From contig NW_019091414.1 in the NCBI RefSeq assembly GCF_001949145.1, positions 1,349,190-1,413,189 of the forward strand: DNA of 64,000 nt, read 5' to 3'. The notes under the pieces were generated by a model. The model searched no databases, was not told the DNA's origin, and saw only the letters and a program-made list of their open reading frames with translations. Source of the DNA: Acanthaster planci (taxonomy: Eukaryota > Echinodermata > Asteroidea > Valvatida > Acanthasteridae). Every line of letters begins with the position of its first letter. The first letter of the stretch is position 1. This document shows, one piece after another, positions 61,801 through 64,000 of this stretch. The position numbers and the translations under genes were made by a program.

Positions 61801-64000
61801 ACAACCTGATACCAACGTATCAAGACCTGGACCTCAATGAATCCAATCCTGTTACCACAATGTGGTTAGAGACCTTTCAAAACAACCTAGCTGCTGCTGC
61901 CGCCTCATACGAAAGAAGGATGTAAACTGCGCACATGGGTATCTTACTGACCTGACCACCATTTGTTGTACTCATGAACCTCAGCACTCCTAAATGCAAA
62001 GAGCAAGACAAAATGACTTTGAGTGCCCTGCTATAACAAGAGAACAGTGAACTGAATTCTATTTCATGTACTGATTCATTCTATACTCCACTAGGTCTGT
62101 CCTAAATGACTGAGGTAATCCTGGTAAAAATGATGTTGAACATCAGCAAAATTACAATGTTGCCAATGTAATTTCACGACCAAAGTGACCAAGAATACTT
62201 CGGCATACATGACCACATATTCTGGTGTCCATGGCCATGACTGGGCTAGCAACGGAGTTAAAATCAAGTCCTGACTTTAGTCCATAATGTGATTTGAAAT
62301 CACCTGGATTCCATCAGTACATGTCAACTTTTACAGTGTTTCTGCCTGCGGCAAGCCCCAGACAAAAGTTCAACTTCAACCCTGTTGTGTAATTCCGTAC
62401 TGAGAAGAAAAAACAGGGAAAAAAGAAAAAAACTAAAAAACGCCATAAAAACTCACCCCCGCCAACTTTGAGGTACCAAAGGAAGAAGAGAAAGGAGACG
62501 TTACAGGGCTCAGTGGCAAAACCCAATCTGCAGATGATATTGATCGCTTCCTTGGTGAACTGGCACCAACAGGTGGCATCGGCCCACGACTGAACTGTCA
62601 TGCTGTCCCACTCAACGGCCCGTGGTGCATCCCACGGCGCAGCAGCAGGGACCTGTAACACACAAAAAAGCAATGCAATGTAAGAATAAAGATTGACTTT
62701 GAGCTACTTGAATCAATTCACATCCGTGTGGTATTCAAATTCTGGGTGAAAAGACGCTAAGACAGGTGGTTGTTTGAATAAAAAACTGAGACATCAAAAT
62801 CCTATTCTAATTAAGTTTCCAGTGTGTAATATGTGTCTAGAAGAAAACACAAAATCCTCTAACTGACTATAAAGACTAGGGCTTAAGTTGTGCTACTCCC
62901 AGTAGACCTTTTTGTTAAAAACTGCAAAATTGTGTCCATTTGGATGTTAGGCTTAGCTTAATTCAATTCATCTTTAGCAGAAGCACCGTGAATGTGACCA
63001 CAACGCATGCATTTCAGTTGATTATGAACCAGAAAATTGCACCTACCAAAGCAGCCTCTGCTGCTAGGTAAATTGCGCCCTCTCTCGGTCCCGCTCAGGG
63101 CCCACAAGCCGAAAGTAATCACAAAAACTTTCCACAGAGCTGTTGTAGTTAACAGGGCTCCAATTCATCTAATGGGCACAGCAGCCATATGGCTGCAAAA
63201 CTTGCCTTATGTGAAGAATAGAGTTCAACCCATTTGAAAGTTAAAGTGGAAGCACATGGGAGTATTTCTATGCACAGGGATGTTTCCACAGGCAGGTGGA
63301 AGAGAAGATCTCATGGGAAGATGTAATCCTGGGAATACTGCATGCATAACTCACCTCCTCACCCAGAGAGTCCAAAAGTCTCAAAGCATTGTTGATATCC
63401 AGCGTTGTGAAGAAACCAGGCAGTGTCGGAATGGCTCCCCTGAATGCATTTGGCTTGCCCTGAACATTAGCACATACTTCACATGAACATTAACTGTTTT
63501 GTTAAAATGAGAGATGCACATTATAAGCATTACTGAATTTGTGCTTCTGTGGCAGAGCCACAGGTTAAGGATCTAGGCCGGACAGAATGTGAGCAGTAAA
63601 ACTAAAACACGAGCAGTCATTGTATTTTCTTTGGAAGCTGAAGTCCTTTGAAGTGGACATGTAGACATTCTCTATCTGTTTTATGTTTCTGTAATTCAGT
63701 AAGTGGTTATGTTTTGCTCAATTATTTGGTTCAATTCTCTCACTGCCAAGAATAGGACAAAATCTGATATTATAAGGAAAATGGCTAGCAAAATAATTGT
63801 GTGTGATGTCACAAGTGGTCAAGTTTCGGAGGTAACAGACAGTTGGTCCATTTTCAAAAGATATCAAGCAACCCCTCTAATCCATTAAATGCTTTTTTCT
63901 AGGACCATGAGTCTGAGAGAGCATGTTGGCTTTGGGTAAAAACAGACAGGTTCAGGAAAAGCTGTCTGCAAAGTACAAGGCATGCCTTCACCTCGACATT
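55864..64000 (-). CDS. MAO: Monoamine oxidase (flavin-containing amine oxidase), C-terminal 4/5, partial at right edge
   Basis: MAO oxidatively deaminates biogenic amines with covalent FAD at the mitochondrial outer membrane. Exons in transcript order: 63459-63355, 62652-62457, 61989-61952, 61731-61668, 61472-61384, 61269-61186, 60939-60864, 60156-60066, 59361-59308, 58807-58750, 58194-58097, 57889-57778, 57397-57335, 55992-55864. All have GT-AG ends and consistent phases; they sum to 1257 nt (418 codons plus TAA). Landmarks: APWDAP, STTNGGQ, the active-site Lys in [15 protein letters not shown] (58150-58135) with the FAD-linking Cys and first cage Tyr, [15 protein letters not shown] with the second cage Tyr, [17 protein letters not shown], and a C-terminal hydrophobic helix (about the last 21 residues) that anchors the protein. 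A further exon runs off the edge (63986 or 63992 to 64000). About 100 N-terminal residues, including the dinucleotide-binding fold, are outside. All key residues are present, so it is probably functional. MAO-A or MAO-B type cannot be assigned. Confidence 0.93.
57640..57710 (-). mobile_element. tRNA-derived SINE-like fragment in a MAO intron
   Basis: On the minus strand, an A-box-like tgattcagtggtt (57704-57692) is followed, about 30 bases on, by ggttcgattcc (57662-57652), a perfect RNA polymerase III B box. The intervening gttgac...ggcgggaggttcac resembles the anticodon-to-variable region of a tRNA. The acceptor stem does not pair convincingly, so a SINE head or a tRNA pseudogene is more likely than a working tRNA. 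Confidence 0.4.

Overview
The window is eukaryotic nuclear DNA from an animal, most likely a marine invertebrate deuterostome. Genes are split by GT-AG introns, intergenic DNA is AT-rich, decayed non-LTR retrotransposons are present, and short ACATGTAC palindromes are scattered throughout. Nothing bacterial or viral was seen. The species is not determinable by eye; a single Crk-associated-substrate (CAS) gene resembling the ancestor of the vertebrate BCAR1/NEDD9/EFS/CASS4 set would fit an echinoderm, hemichordate or amphioxus.

Layout, left to right. 1-1304 (+): 3' part of a ZNFX1-like gene, broken by a 35-bp tandem duplication, several 1-base shifts and a small deletion. 1.7-6.9 kb: mostly featureless, with two tandem repeats and two orphan possible terminal exons. 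6948-9154 (+): a complete two-exon gene for a small one-pass membrane protein of the SMIM13 type, whose intron carries a dead reverse-transcriptase fragment on the opposite strand. 9.2-14.3 kb: spacer with a mariner-like MITE and a long imperfect hairpin. 14348-19383 (-): the body of the CAS adaptor (SH3 exon plus one 2.1-kb exon). Upstream of it lie a 174-nt in-phase exon with two YxxM motifs (19927-20100) and a likely 5-codon first exon (49547-49561). The ~30-kb first intron between them holds a decayed LINE (about 25.45-29.32 kb), a second MITE and many palindromes. 52.2-53.0 kb: a CpG-richer patch that may be the CAS promoter. 55864-64000 (-): fourteen complete exons and the last bases of a fifteenth of a monoamine oxidase gene, from the substrate/FAD domains to the C-terminal mitochondrial membrane anchor; the N-terminal dinucleotide-binding part lies beyond the right edge.

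The genes do not form an operon. The SMIM13-like and CAS genes are convergent neighbours, which matches (from memory) SMIM13 and NEDD9 on human chromosome 6p24. The CAS protein would be a cytoplasmic focal-adhesion scaffold and MAO a mitochondrial outer-membrane amine deaminase; no functional link between them is implied. The CAS and MAO reading frames are free of indels over many exons, so the breaks in the ZNFX1-like copy are probably real and not assembly error.
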